53,602 bases of DNA from Oscillospiraceae bacterium (GCA_017549325.1 JAFYVA010000137.1:1-53602); one strand, 5' to 3'. Positions 8,922 to 17,858 are shown, counted from the stretch's first letter. Made by a program: numbers and translations. The notes: generated by a model not told the origin, from the letters alone.

Positions 8922-9701
8922 TCAGTTTTTGTTCATGCGCTCCAGCATGCCGGCGGTGTACTCACTCCAGCTGTACTGGGCCATATATTCCCCGCGCCAG
9001 ACGACGCCGGTGCGCTTGCCGTCGCACCAGTCATAGTAGTCGCAGTCCAGCTCGTCCGGCACGATGCCCAGCTTGCCGCGCTGCTGGGCGATCACGCCGC
9101 CGCAGCCGGCGGCCTCCAGCGTCTCCAGCAGGTCGCGGCGCAGACTCTTCATATAGCTCCCGTGGCCGCTGTCATCTTCAAAAATCACCGCCTGCAGCTC
9201 CGCCGAGGTGCACAGCGCACCCTTTCTGTCCACCAGATAGGCCAGCACTTCCTTCGTCTTGCTGTAGCGGAAAGCGATGGGCTTTCCGTCGATGTAGGCC
9301 TCGAAATTGCCGAAGGTCTGCACCCGCAGCCGATTGCGGCTGGGGATGGGGCGGCGCAGGTCATAGATCTCCCGCCTCACCTTCTCCACCGTGATGGGCT
9401 TGGTGAGATAGCCGCTGGCATGGAGGTCGTAGGCATCCTTGCGGTACTCCTCAAAGCCGGTGGCAAAAATGATGTTGATGTCCGGATTCCGCAGTTTCAA
9501 CTGCTCAGCCAGCTCCACGCCGCTCATCTCGGCCATCTCCACATCCAAAAAGGCGATGTTGCAGTCGTTCTCCTCTACAAAGGCCAGTGCATCATTCGGA
9601 TACTCAAAGCCGTGCAGCACCGCCTGGGGCGCCGCTTCGCCGATCACGTCCATCAGCCCTTCCAGCGCAATGCGTTCATCATCCACTGCAATGATCTTCA
9701 T
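8922..9701 (-). CDS. Response regulator, receiver plus winged-helix (SARP/OmpR-type) domain
   Basis: 259 residues. The receiver (1-115) has acidic pocket VDDE, phospho-acceptor Asp53 in FLDVEM and Lys101 in YLTKP. From about 128 a winged helix of the OmpR/SARP kind follows: RVQTFGNFEAYIDG and FRYSKTKEVLAYLVDRKG, as in activators that precede a BTAD domain, but the chain ends before a BTAD. It overlaps the kinase stop by four bases (ATGA), so the two are coupled. LytS-like kinases usually pair with LytTR regulators, so this output domain is a variation. Confidence 0.9.
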   Translation of the reverse strand: MKIIAVDDERIALEGLMDVIGEAAPQAVLHGFEYPNDALAFVEENDCNIAFLDVEMAEMSGVELAEQLKLRNPDINIIFATGFEEYRKDAYDLHASGYLTKPITVEKVRREIYDLRRPIPSRNRLRVQTFGNFEAYIDGKPIAFRYSKTKEVLAYLVDRKGALCTSAELQAVIFEDDSGHGSYMKSLRRDLLETLEAAGCGGVIAQQRGKLGIVPDELDCDYYDWCDGKRTGVVWRGEYMAQYSWSEYTAGMLERMNKN

Positions 9702-11509
9702 CGTGTCACGCTTGCCTCCTTTGTCGGAATGGTCACCACGGCCACCGTGCCGCTGTCCGTGCTGGTGACGGTAAGGGTACCGCCCATCATGTTCTGCAGA
9801 CGCTCGCGCACGTTGTGAATACCCACGTGGGGCTTGCCGTCGTCCATGTAGTGAGCCGTGTCAAAGCCCACGCCGTTATCGGCCACGGTGATCTGTACAC
9901 CCGCCGCCGTTCTGCGGGTAGAGATGGTGACGGTACCGCCGCCGCGCTTTTTCGTTACGCCGTGCTTCACCGCGTTTTCCACCAGCGGCTCCACCGTCAG
10001 GGGCGGCAGCTTGAAGTCGCTTACCTCCACATCGTAGACCACATCCAGCTTGTCGCGGAAACGGATCTGCTCCAGCGACAGGTAGGTGCGGATATGCTGG
10101 TACTCCTCGCTGAAGGGGATGGGTTCGCTCTTTTCGATGGAGAGCATATTGCACCGCAGATACTCGGCGAAACTGCTGACCGCCTCCTGCGCCATCTCCG
10201 GCTCTTTGCGGTAGAGGTGATAGATGGTGTTGAGCACATTGTAGAGGAAATGGGGCTTGATCTGGGAGAGCATGATGGCGATGCGGCTGTCCTCCAGTTC
10301 CTTCTCCAGCTTTGCTGCGCGGAGGGAGGCGCGGTGGTTCACCACGATGCCGCGGGCCGCCACGACGATATGTACCACAAACACCACCATAAAGACGATC
10401 TTTGCCCACGGCGCACGCCAGACCATGTTGCCGCCCACACCGAACAGATCCAGCACGATGGCGGCAAAGAGCAGCAGCGCCGAAATGGGTACGAATTTTT
10501 TGCCGCCGCAGCGCAGCTCACCGATGCAGCAGACCATAAACAGCACATTGAGCACCAGCTGTGCCGCGCCCCAATAGGGCAGCGTATCGTAGATGACCGT
10601 CACGCCGGTAAAGGACAGCACGATCAGCACCGCGTTCAGCAGTGCCGAGAAGGTGACGGCCGCCTTGGTCACCTGCCGCCGCTTTCCGCTCAGGGAATCG
10701 CTGACAAAGTGGCACAGGCAGAAGGCCGCCAGCATCACGCACAGCTGCGTGGCGTAGGTATTGAACACATTCAGGTCATTCCAATAGGAGACATCGATGC
10801 TGTCAAAGGCCACATAGCCGCCGGCAAACAGCAGCAGCAATCCCAGCTTGAGGAGCATACCACCCACGGGAACACGGACGATGGTGGCCGCCACCGCCGC
10901 ACCCAGCACCATCAGCGAGGCCACCGCCAGCAGCACGCCCATAATGCGGAACTGCGTGCCGTGAGAGGCCAGATTCTCCTCCAGAATGCTCCACTCCACC
11001 GGGTCGGAGCACAGCGTGGTGAGGAAGTCGCGGTAGGCCGTCTCGTTACCGTAATGATGGGGGTTGCGCAAGTGGATCTCCACCAGATCTTCGGTGCCGA
11101 TGGCCGGCACGATGGTCGCACTCCACTGTCGGGCGCAGATGGAGGCGAACAGTTCTGCCCTCAGATCGGGAATGGACAGGATATCATGCTGATAGACTGG
11201 CTCTGCGTTGACCTTGAGTTCCATGCCGATGTGGTTGAGATAGAAGTTCAGCTGCCAACCCTCCGCCATTTCACGCAGAAACGTACCCCGCAGGTACAGA
11301 TCCCCCTTCAGCGCAGAGATGTCCGACTCCTCCGTCAGCCTCTGCCAGTTCTCGCCGTCGTAGCTGTATTCGCCGAGGAACTCCTGGGGCATGGGAATCG
11401 GCAGCGTCGCCTGATAGTTTCCCAGCGTAACGGAGATCAGGCAGATCAACGCCAACAGGACCGGGGCGATAAAGGCGATATATTCTCTGTATCCGTATAG
11501 TTTCTTCAT
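9698..11509 (-). CDS. LytS/YesM-like sensor histidine kinase
   Basis: 603 residues. One N-terminal helix (12-30), an extracytoplasmic domain of about 150 residues, then around seven membrane helices (190-390) resembling 7TM-DISM receptors. The His_kinase domain carries the phospho-histidine in QIKPHFLYNVLN (His421). The ATPase has LVENAVKHG (509-517), DNGVGFD and GIHNVRERL. Start ATG 11509 follows GGAGGAAACG. It lies 43 bases after the gene of unknown function upstream and shares a promoter with it. The ligand cannot be read from sequence. Confidence 0.92.
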   Translation of the reverse strand: MKKLYGYREYIAFIAPVLLALICLISVTLGNYQATLPIPMPQEFLGEYSYDGENWQRLTEESDISALKGDLYLRGTFLREMAEGWQLNFYLNHIGMELKVNAEPVYQHDILSIPDLRAELFASICARQWSATIVPAIGTEDLVEIHLRNPHHYGNETAYRDFLTTLCSDPVEWSILEENLASHGTQFRIMGVLLAVASLMVLGAAVAATIVRVPVGGMLLKLGLLLLFAGGYVAFDSIDVSYWNDLNVFNTYATQLCVMLAAFCLCHFVSDSLSGKRRQVTKAAVTFSALLNAVLIVLSFTGVTVIYDTLPYWGAAQLVLNVLFMVCCIGELRCGGKKFVPISALLLFAAIVLDLFGVGGNMVWRAPWAKIVFMVVFVVHIVVAARGIVVNHRASLRAAKLEKELEDSRIAIMLSQIKPHFLYNVLNTIYHLYRKEPEMAQEAVSSFAEYLRCNMLSIEKSEPIPFSEEYQHIRTYLSLEQIRFRDKLDVVYDVEVSDFKLPPLTVEPLVENAVKHGVTKKRGGGTVTISTRRTAAGVQITVADNGVGFDTAHYMDDGKPHVGIHNVRERLQNMMGGTLTVTSTDSGTVAVVTIPTKEASVTR

Positions 11510-11552
11510 CGTTTCCTCCGACTCGTCTTTTCCGCCGCGTCACGCGCCGCAC

Positions 11553-12005
11553 TCAGAAGCGGAATATCTTTATGCCGTCTCCGTTCTCCTTGAGGGGGAA
11601 GCCGCAGAAGTTTCTGGCAAAGCTCTTGCAGAGATGTTCCTTCGTGGAGAGAGTATAGGGCATACCGTGGGCGGCCCAGCACTGCTGCAGCGCCAAGGCC
11701 AGCGCCGACGCCTCCTCCCCCATCTCCAGCAGCATGGGGGTGAAGAACATGGTGGCCAGCATCCGCCCCTCCGTCACGGCGCTGCGTCTGCCCCAGCGCT
11801 TAGCGTGCCAATAGGCCTCCAGTTCCCGGTAGATCGTCTCGGCCAGTGCCTGCGGCGTACTGTTCTCCAGCGCCTGTACAATCGTGTGGCGATGCAGGCC
11901 GCAATACGCCGTAAACGACGATTCATACGTCTGTTTATTAAACTCATTGAGCCAGCGCGCACCGTTTACCATCGGTGCGGCCAGCGGAGAAATTTCTTTC
12001 TTCAT
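11553..12005 (-). CDS. Unknown 150-residue protein upstream of the kinase
   Basis: I do not recognise this family. It is a soluble, helix-rich protein with several cysteines and histidines (YCGLHRHT near 34, QQCWAAHG near 107, NFCGF near 132) but no obvious metal motif. ATG 12005 has AAGGAG about 8 bases upstream. It is the first gene of a three-gene transcript with a sensor kinase and response regulator, driven by the promoter at 12052-12080, so it may be a modulator of that system; this is inference from position. Confidence 0.8.
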   Translation of the reverse strand: MKKEISPLAAPMVNGARWLNEFNKQTYESSFTAYCGLHRHTIVQALENSTPQALAETIYRELEAYWHAKRWGRRSAVTEGRMLATMFFTPMLLEMGEEASALALALQQCWAAHGMPYTLSTKEHLCKSFARNFCGFPLKENGDGIKIFRF

Positions 12006-12051
12006 GGTGCGCGCTCCTTACTCATCAGCGGCCGGAAGCCGCCATTTTCCC

Positions 12052-12080
12052 TTATAATAACAGTATACCATCACTGTCAA
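12052..12080 (-). promoter_or_regulatory. Promoter of the kinase/regulator operon
   Basis: On the minus strand TTGACA (12080-12075), 17 bases, then TTATAA (12057-12052). It sits about 50 bases upstream of the 12005 start. For the divergent antiporter gene only a TATACT at 12142-12147 without a clear -35 is visible. Confidence 0.75.
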
Positions 12081-12191
12081 CTGCTCTTTTGAGGCGAAAA
12101 CTGCGCCATTTTTCCCTCTTCCCTTTTTCCCCGCCTTGGAGTATACTATCTGCGAAATCTCCGGCGTTTCGCCGTTTGTGAGGATGCTCCT

Positions 12192-13505
12192 ATGCTCGAA
12201 TGTATTGTGTTGATCCTGTTTGCCCTGGCGTTGCTGGTGTGTCTGCTGCTGGATGTCTCGCTGCTGCTGGCGCTGGCGCTGGGCTTTTTTCTCTTTTTCG
12301 GCTACGCCCTTTTGCGGGGCCACCGCCTTTACGCCGTGCTGAAAATGGCCTTCAGCGGCATCAAAACCGTCGCCCCCATCCTGCTGGTGTTTCTGCTCAT
12401 CGGCATGATCACCGCCTTCTGGCGGGCCTGCGGCACCATCGCCTACATCGTCTACCACGCCACCGCCGTCTTTTCCCCCTCCACCGTGCTGCTGGCCACC
12501 TTCTTGCTGTGCGCCGCCCTCTCGGTACTGACGGGCACCGCCTTCGGCACATCGGCTACCATGGGCGTGATCTGCGGCACCATTGCCGCCGGTATGGGCA
12601 TTCATCCGGCCCTCATCGGCGGCGCCGTCATGTCGGGCTCTTATTTCGGTGACCGCCTCTCCCCCATGTCCACCAGCGCCTTACTGGTGGCCACCGTCAC
12701 AGGCACCGACATCTTCGCCAATATCCGGCGAATGATCCCCCCTACCGTCGTTCCCACGGCGCTGTCCTGTCTTGTGTACTTCCTGCTGGGACAGGCCTCC
12801 GGCGATGTCAACAGCGCCGCGGAAGTCTGCGCCCTGTTCGAGGCACACTTCACCCTTACGCCGTGGCTCCTGCTGCCCGCCGCCGTCATCGTGGTGCTGT
12901 CCCTTTTCAAGGTGCGGGTGAAGATCACCATGCTGGTGAGCCTCGCCTTCGCCGTGGCGCTGGCGGTGCTGGTGCAGGGTATGCCCCTTCCCACGCTGCT
13001 GCGTACCGCACTGCTGGGCTTTACCCCCACATCCGAGGCCCTTGTGGGCTTGATGTCCGGCGGCGGTATCCGCTCCATGGTCAACGTCTGCTGCATCATT
13101 CTCCTCTCGGCCACCTATGCCGGCATCTTCAAAAGCACGGGGCTTGTCAACAGCATCAAGCACCGTCTTACCGCCGTGTCGAATGCCATTACCCCCTACG
13201 GCGGTACGCTGCTGACCTCGGCCATCACCGCCATGATCTCCTGCAACCAGACGCTGGCCATCATGCTGACCAACGAGCTGTGCGACGAGATCGTGGAGGA
13301 CGGGCCAACGCGGGCCCTTTATCTGGAGAACACGGCGGTGATCATCGCGCCGCTGATCCCCTGGTCCATCGCCTGCGGCGTCACGCTGGCCGCCGTCAAC
13401 GCACCGCCCCTCTCCGTGGTGGCCTCCTGCTACCTCTATCTGCTGCCGCTGTGGCAGTACGCGGTGGTGCTGTGGCAACGCAAAAAGCACCCTGTAACAA
13501 AGTAA
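12192..13505 (+). CDS. nhaC: NhaC-type Na+/H+ antiporter
   Basis: A 437-residue polytopic membrane protein with about ten to eleven hydrophobic helices and the NhaC-like motif GSYFGDRLSPMSTSALL near 152-168, where conserved Asp and Ser residues line the ion path. The family exchanges Na+ for protons, sometimes coupled to malate/lactate. No recognisable cytoplasmic domain is present. The start at 12192 follows TGAGGA. It diverges from the kinase operon and is followed 24 bases later by the Bmp-domain gene with no terminator between, so read-through is likely. Exact substrate is family-level inference. Confidence 0.88.
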   Translation: MLECIVLILFALALLVCLLLDVSLLLALALGFFLFFGYALLRGHRLYAVLKMAFSGIKTVAPILLVFLLIGMITAFWRACGTIAYIVYHATAVFSPSTVLLATFLLCAALSVLTGTAFGTSATMGVICGTIAAGMGIHPALIGGAVMSGSYFGDRLSPMSTSALLVATVTGTDIFANIRRMIPPTVVPTALSCLVYFLLGQASGDVNSAAEVCALFEAHFTLTPWLLLPAAVIVVLSLFKVRVKITMLVSLAFAVALAVLVQGMPLPTLLRTALLGFTPTSEALVGLMSGGGIRSMVNVCCIILLSATYAGIFKSTGLVNSIKHRLTAVSNAITPYGGTLLTSAITAMISCNQTLAIMLTNELCDEIVEDGPTRALYLENTAVIIAPLIPWSIACGVTLAAVNAPPLSVVASCYLYLLPLWQYAVVLWQRKKHPVTK

Positions 13506-13529
13506 CCCCCCTTTGAAAGGAGGTCAGCT

Positions 13530-15494
13530 ATGAACTTACAGCTGGAAGCCAACAACCACTATCAGCAAGCCTTAAAGCAAGGCCGCAAGTCCCACCGCGA
13601 CAGCGTGAACCATGGCAAGTACCCCTACTTGCAGGTGCTGGACGAAGTCCTCACCGACTCCATGGTGGCAGGACAGGTGGATTTAGGTCTCATTGAAATC
13701 CCCCTCAACAAAATTGTGGGCACAAAGACGGCAGGCCGCGTCAACGCCTTCTCCTCCGATTTTCTCCCCCTTCTTGGTGAGGACAGTGAGTTCGCCTATA
13801 AATGGCGGCAGCTTTGCTGCGCCCATTTGGGGGACGAGGGCATCCATGACCCCATCCGCTGCTTTGAATATTTGGGACGATTCTACGTGCAGGAGGGCAA
13901 CAAGCGCGTCAGCGTCATGAAGTATTTTGGCGCGCGGAGCATCACAAGCTACGTGATCCGCATCCTGCCCACCTACTCGCAGGAGCAGGAGGTGGAGTGC
14001 TACTACGAGTTCCTCCACTACTATCCCCTCACGGGGCTTTACTCCCTCCAGTTCACCCGCCAAGGCAGTTTCCCAAAATTGCAAGTGGCGCTGGGCTTCG
14101 ACCTCGACCACCGTTGGACAGAGGAGGAGCGCCGCCGCTTTTCTTCCTCTTTCTTCCGCTTCGAATATGAGTTTGCCAAGCACAGTGACCGCGCCAAGGA
14201 CATCAATGTGGCCGATGCGTTGTTAGTGTGGTTGAAGTTCTACGACTTCGCCCAACTTCGCGACATGGCCGCCGCGGAATTGACCAAGAGCATGCAGGCC
14301 GTGTGGCCCGACATCGCCGCGCTGAAGGAAGAAGAGGTCATCACCGTGGATACAGGCGCGGAGAAGGAAGAGAGCACCGGCATCGTGCGCCGCCTTTTCT
14401 CCATCCTGCCCTCCTCCACCTTGAACGCCGCCTTCATCCACGAACTGCGTCCCGAGAACAGCATGTGGGTGCAGGGTCACGAGCGTGGTCGCCTGTACTT
14501 ACTGGACACTTTGGGCGAGCAGGTCACCACGCAGGTCTACTATGGCGTGGGCAACGGCGAAGAGGCCGAGCAAGCCATGGAAAAGGTCATTGAAAATGGT
14601 GCAGAGGTCATCTTTGCCACCACCGCACCTCTCATTGCCGCCTGCCGCAAAACGGCGACGAAGTATCCCAACGTGAAAATTCTCAACTGCTCCATCTCCA
14701 TGCCCTACACGGGTGTGCGCACCTACTATAGCCGCATCTATGAGGGCAAGTTCATCTCGGGCGCAATTGCTGGCGCGGTCAGCAAAAGTGACCGCATTGG
14801 CTACATCGCCTCCTCCCCCATCTTCGGCGTGCCTGCGGGCATCAACGCCTTTGCCTTGGGCTTGCAGATGACCAATCCCCGCGCCCGCGTCAGCCTCAAG
14901 TGGTCGTGCCTTGATGGTGACCCCTTGGCAGAACTGCGCAACGAGGGCGTGGACACCATCTCCACCCTCGACATCCCCATGCCTGGTTGGGAGCATGGTC
15001 GCTGGGGTCTTTTCCGCGTGAAGGAGGACAGCAACACCGAACTCCTCGCCTCCCCCTACTGGGATTGGGGCGAATTCTATGTAAAGCTCTGCCGCAGTAT
15101 TATCAGTTGCACGTGGGACAGCCTCGCCTCCAAGCACGCCAATCAAGCGGTGAACTACTGGTGGGGCATGTCCAGCGGCGTAATTGCACTGCAACTGGAG
15201 AAAACCCTCCCCGTTGGCGTGGAAACTCTCGCCAACATCCTTATCCGCGACATGACGGGCGGCACCATCGTCCCCTTCCACCGCCCCATCACCTCACAGG
15301 ACGGTACGGTGCGCAACGATGGCAGCACCTATTTCACCACCGCCGAGCTTCTCCACATGGACTGGCTGTGCGACAATGTGGACGGCGCTATCCCGCCCTA
15401 CGAGTCCCTCAGCGAGAAGGCGCGGAACATCGTGGCGCTGCAGGGCATCTACCGCGACCGTATCCCGCCGCAGAAAGAGGGCATCTTGCTATGA
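13530..15494 (+). CDS. Cytosolic Bmp/PnrA-domain protein with N-terminal ParB-like region
   Basis: 654 residues without a signal peptide or lipobox. The N-terminal 200 residues contain a ParB-like stretch (LIEIPLNKIVGTKTAGR, then FYVQEGNKRVSVMKYFG) and a linker rich in charged residues. From about 305 to 610 it matches the Bmp/PnrA periplasmic binding fold that in exported relatives binds nucleosides: GHERGRLYLLD, IFATTAPLIAACRK, YEGKFISGAIAG, GYIASSPIFGVPAGINAFALG. Loss of the export signal and fusion to a ParB-like domain suggest an intracellular ligand sensor. AAAGGAGG precedes the start and its stop overlaps the phosphoesterase start (ATGA). Confidence 0.82.
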   Translation: MNLQLEANNHYQQALKQGRKSHRDSVNHGKYPYLQVLDEVLTDSMVAGQVDLGLIEIPLNKIVGTKTAGRVNAFSSDFLPLLGEDSEFAYKWRQLCCAHLGDEGIHDPIRCFEYLGRFYVQEGNKRVSVMKYFGARSITSYVIRILPTYSQEQEVECYYEFLHYYPLTGLYSLQFTRQGSFPKLQVALGFDLDHRWTEEERRRFSSSFFRFEYEFAKHSDRAKDINVADALLVWLKFYDFAQLRDMAAAELTKSMQAVWPDIAALKEEEVITVDTGAEKEESTGIVRRLFSILPSSTLNAAFIHELRPENSMWVQGHERGRLYLLDTLGEQVTTQVYYGVGNGEEAEQAMEKVIENGAEVIFATTAPLIAACRKTATKYPNVKILNCSISMPYTGVRTYYSRIYEGKFISGAIAGAVSKSDRIGYIASSPIFGVPAGINAFALGLQMTNPRARVSLKWSCLDGDPLAELRNEGVDTISTLDIPMPGWEHGRWGLFRVKEDSNTELLASPYWDWGEFYVKLCRSIISCTWDSLASKHANQAVNYWWGMSSGVIALQLEKTLPVGVETLANILIRDMTGGTIVPFHRPITSQDGTVRNDGSTYFTTAELLHMDWLCDNVDGAIPPYESLSEKARNIVALQGIYRDRIPPQKEGILL

Positions 15495-16081
15495 AATTAC
15501 TGCTTCTTTCCGATAAAGAGAGTGCCTTCCTGTGGGACTACTATCAGCCGGGGCGGCTGAAGGAGTATGACCTCATTCTCTCCTGCGGTGATTTGAAGGC
15601 GGAGTACCTCTCCTTCCTCGTCACCATGGGTCGTGCCCCTCTCCTCTACGTCCACGGCAACCACGACACCCGCTATCGCTCTGCGCCCCCCGAGGGCTGC
15701 GAGAGCATTGAGGACAAGCTCTACATCCACAACGGTATCCGCATTTTAGGTCTCGGCGGCTCACCCCACTATAATGGCGGCGTCCACCAGTACACGGAGC
15801 AACAGATGGCGCGGCGTATTCGCCGCCTCCACCGGAAGATTCGCCGGGCAGGTGGCGTGGACATCATCATCGCCCACGCTGCCCCCACAGGAGTGGAATG
15901 CGGTGACGACTACGCCCACCGCGGCTTCGACTGCTTCCGCGAACTTATTGACCGCTATCAGCCTAAATATTTCATCCACGGTCATGTCCATATGAACTAC
16001 GGACGGCAAATTGAGCGTATTGCTACCCTCGGCAACACCACCGTCATCAACGCCTACGAGCGCTACGAGGTGGAGATATGA
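15491..16081 (+). CDS. Calcineurin-like metallophosphoesterase
   Basis: 196 residues with the metallophosphoesterase motifs SCGDLK near 35, YVHGNHDTRY near 55, IIAHAAP near 116 and IHGHVHMNYG near 158. Motif I, usually DxH, reads SDKES here, so one metal-ligand histidine is missing. The start overlaps the Bmp-domain stop by four bases, indicating coupled translation and a joint function, perhaps ligand sensing with hydrolysis of a nucleotide or phosphate ester; the substrate is unknown. A terminator overlaps the end of the gene. Confidence 0.87.
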   Translation: MKLLLLSDKESAFLWDYYQPGRLKEYDLILSCGDLKAEYLSFLVTMGRAPLLYVHGNHDTRYRSAPPEGCESIEDKLYIHNGIRILGLGGSPHYNGGVHQYTEQQMARRIRRLHRKIRRAGGVDIIIAHAAPTGVECGDDYAHRGFDCFRELIDRYQPKYFIHGHVHMNYGRQIERIATLGNTTVINAYERYEVEI

Positions 16082-16119
16082 TAAACGGACAGCCTTTACT
16101 TTTAAGGCTGTCCGTTTAT
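16081..16119. terminator. Shared terminator between convergent genes
   Basis: A 16-bp perfect stem ATAAACGGACAGCCTT/AAGGCTGTCCGTTTAT with a 7-base loop. It overlaps the last base of the phosphoesterase and the stop codon of the Xre gene on the other strand. Confidence 0.8.
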
Positions 16120-16328
16120 CTATTTACTTCCGCTTTTTCCGTGCGGCATAGGATATAGTCAATACTCACATTGTAGAATTCTGCCAAGCGAAATAAGGTT
16201 TCTGTCGGAGGTACGCGTTCCCCACTCTCAAATTTTGGAAGCAGTGCTTGTTCGATACCTGTCTGCATTTGTACCGAAACCTGTGTATACCCTCTGCTCT
16301 TTCGCAGTTCTCTTAACCTGTTTTTCAT
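16116..16328 (-). CDS. Small Xre-family repressor
   Basis: 70 residues, a compact Cro/CI-type helix-turn-helix: LRELRKSRGYTQVSVQMQTGIEQALLPKFESGERVPP, then LFRLAEFYNVSIDYIL. I start at ATG 16328 (MKNRLREL) with AGGTGA upstream; an alternative ATG lies 18 bases earlier. Only the HTH is present, with no sensor domain. It diverges from the membrane protein gene, and two identical-type dyads TGACA-N3-TGTCA lie between them, so it probably represses both directions. Confidence 0.9.
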   Translation of the reverse strand: MKNRLRELRKSRGYTQVSVQMQTGIEQALLPKFESGERVPPTETLFRLAEFYNVSIDYILCRTEKAEVNR

Positions 16329-16340
16329 AACATCACCTAA

Positions 16341-16353
16341 TGACATTATGTCA
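16341..16353. promoter_or_regulatory. Operator 1, TGACA-N3-TGTCA
   Basis: The 13-bp dyad TGACATTATGTCA lies just upstream of the Xre start. Its centre is 32 bp, about three helical turns, from the centre of the second dyad, which suggests cooperative binding on one DNA face. Confidence 0.7.
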
Positions 16354-16362
16354 TATTCTTTA

Positions 16363-16391
16363 TTGACAATTATGACAGTTTGTCATAAGAT
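16363..16391 (+). promoter_or_regulatory. Promoter with embedded operator 2
   Basis: TTGACA (16363-16368), a 17-base spacer and TAAGAT (16386-16391) drive the membrane protein gene. The dyad TGACAGTTTGTCA (16373-16385) fills the spacer exactly up to the -10 box, so a bound repressor would block RNA polymerase. Confidence 0.75.
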
Positions 16392-16423
16392 GGTTGTATT
16401 ATGATATTCGGAGGTTTTTTGCT

Positions 16424-16780
16424 ATGACAGGCATTCTTCGTTTTGTTTTGAGCCTTTTTGTAGGCGGCGCAGTGGGACTTGTCCTTCTTCTGATCAGTGA
16501 GTCGATAACAATCTTGCTTTCCTGCGGCGTAGTGGCACTTTTTTTCTCAGCATTTGTGTACAAAAGAGTCCCAATAAAAAAAGAACTTAAGGGCTTATTG
16601 GCGGTAGCTGCCGCTATCGTAGCTTTCTTTGTCTACTTTATGCTGTTAAATGCGTTGAACGAGAGCAATGGCTCCACACTCATTGGTCTCATTTTCTTCT
16701 TTGGTCCTTTTGTGGCATTTGCTTATTCGTATACAACACCAACAAATAAGGCTGATAGCAATGAAAAAAATGACAAATAA
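16424..16780 (+). CDS. Small four-helix membrane protein under Xre control
   Basis: 118 residues with about four hydrophobic helices (residues 4-25, 29-48, 58-78, 88-106) and a short charged tail ending NEKNDK. ATG 16424 has GGAGG eight bases upstream; a TTG 30 bases earlier is less likely. I do not recognise the family. Its promoter carries the Xre operator in its spacer. The Xre plus small membrane protein layout resembles stress or toxin-type modules, but nothing in the sequence proves toxicity. Confidence 0.75.
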   Translation: MTGILRFVLSLFVGGAVGLVLLLISESITILLSCGVVALFFSAFVYKRVPIKKELKGLLAVAAAIVAFFVYFMLLNALNESNGSTLIGLIFFFGPFVAFAYSYTTPTNKADSNEKNDK

Positions 16781-16783
16781 GCA

Positions 16784-16817
16784 AAAAAGAGAAAGCCTGC
16801 AAAGGCTTTCTCTTTTT
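16784..16817. terminator. Bidirectional terminator with GCAA tetraloop
   Basis: A 15-bp stem AAAAAGAGAAAGCCT/AGGCTTTCTCTTTTT closes a GCAA loop. It serves the membrane protein gene on the plus strand and dcyD on the minus strand. Confidence 0.88.
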
Positions 16818-16818
16818 C

Positions 16819-17844
16819 TTATTTGATAATCCGTACCCCGTCAAGGAGTTCTTTCTCGAACTCCACGCGGTGGTGCTTGGTATAGAGGCCGGGGAATCCG
16901 CCGGTGTGAAGGAAGATGACCTTCTCCCCCTTTTGAATCTTCCCCTCTGCCACCATGTCGATAAGCCCTGCGAAGGCCTTGCCCGTGTAGCAGGGGTCGA
17001 GGAGGATGGCCTCGGCACGAGCCATGCGGTAGATGGCCTGCCGCACCTCCACGCAGGGATTATTGTACGCGCCGCGGGTATAGCCCGTCTCAATGTGGAA
17101 ATCCTCACGGACAGCATCGAAAGTGAGAGGATACAGCGCCTTCATCTCGCCGAAATACTCCAGCAAGCGCTTCTCCTTCGCATCCCCAAAGGGAGAGATG
17201 GCAACGCCCGTCAAGCGAAGGGGTGAGGCTTCATTCTTCAAGCCGCAGAAAAGACCCATATAGGTGCCCAAAGAGCCAACGGCGCTGATGACATGGGCAT
17301 CCCCCAAACCGAGGGCCGCCGCCTGCTGCGTCAGCTCCACGGCGCAGTCGTAATAACCCAACGCACCGAGGGCATTGCTGCCGCCCATGGGGATGGGATA
17401 GACCTTCTCGCCCTTCGCCTCATACTCTGCCACCAGCTGGGGCACAAGGCGGTCGAACTGCGCTCCCTCGTCCGTGCCGTCATCGGCCTTCAAAATCAAA
17501 TCGCAGCCCATAATGCGGTCAAGGAGAATGTTGGCGCTGACCTCACCGGGGTAATCGTCAATGGCGGCGATGGCACACTTAAGGCCGTACTTCGCTGCCA
17601 CGGCGGCGGTAAGGCGACCGTGGTTGGTTTGCGCGCCGCCCACCGTCAGGAGCATGGTGGCGCCCTTATCGATGGCATCGGCGGCGAGGTATTCCAGCTT
17701 ACGCAGCTTGTTGCCGCCTGCTCCCAGCGCCGTCAAATCGTCACGCTTCACATACAGCTCAATGCCCAGCTCACGGGACATGGTGGGCAGATACTGCAAG
17801 GGCGTTGCCTCTACCAAAGGGAGTTTCTTCACATTAAATGCCAT
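16819..17844 (-). CDS. dcyD: PLP-dependent D-cysteine desulfhydrase / ACC deaminase family
   Basis: 341 residues of the fold-type II PLP family that splits D-cysteine to pyruvate, sulfide and ammonia. It shows KRDDLTALGAGGNKLRKLEYL with the PLP lysine at about 46, VGGAQTNHGRL, IPMGGSNALGALGY, SAVGSLGTYMG and HTGGFPGLY. ATG 17844 follows AAAGGAG; an earlier in-frame start overlaps lysA. It lies 14 bases after lysA in the dapF-lysA-dcyD run, so it may protect diaminopimelate and lysine synthesis from toxic D-cysteine or recycle sulfur. D-cysteine versus ACC as substrate cannot be settled by eye. Confidence 0.85.
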   Translation of the reverse strand: MAFNVKKLPLVEATPLQYLPTMSRELGIELYVKRDDLTALGAGGNKLRKLEYLAADAIDKGATMLLTVGGAQTNHGRLTAAVAAKYGLKCAIAAIDDYPGEVSANILLDRIMGCDLILKADDGTDEGAQFDRLVPQLVAEYEAKGEKVYPIPMGGSNALGALGYYDCAVELTQQAAALGLGDAHVISAVGSLGTYMGLFCGLKNEASPLRLTGVAISPFGDAKEKRLLEYFGEMKALYPLTFDAVREDFHIETGYTRGAYNNPCVEVRQAIYRMARAEAILLDPCYTGKAFAGLIDMVAEGKIQKGEKVIFLHTGGFPGLYTKHHRVEFEKELLDGVRIIK

Positions 17845-17858
17845 GTTTCTCGCTCCTT

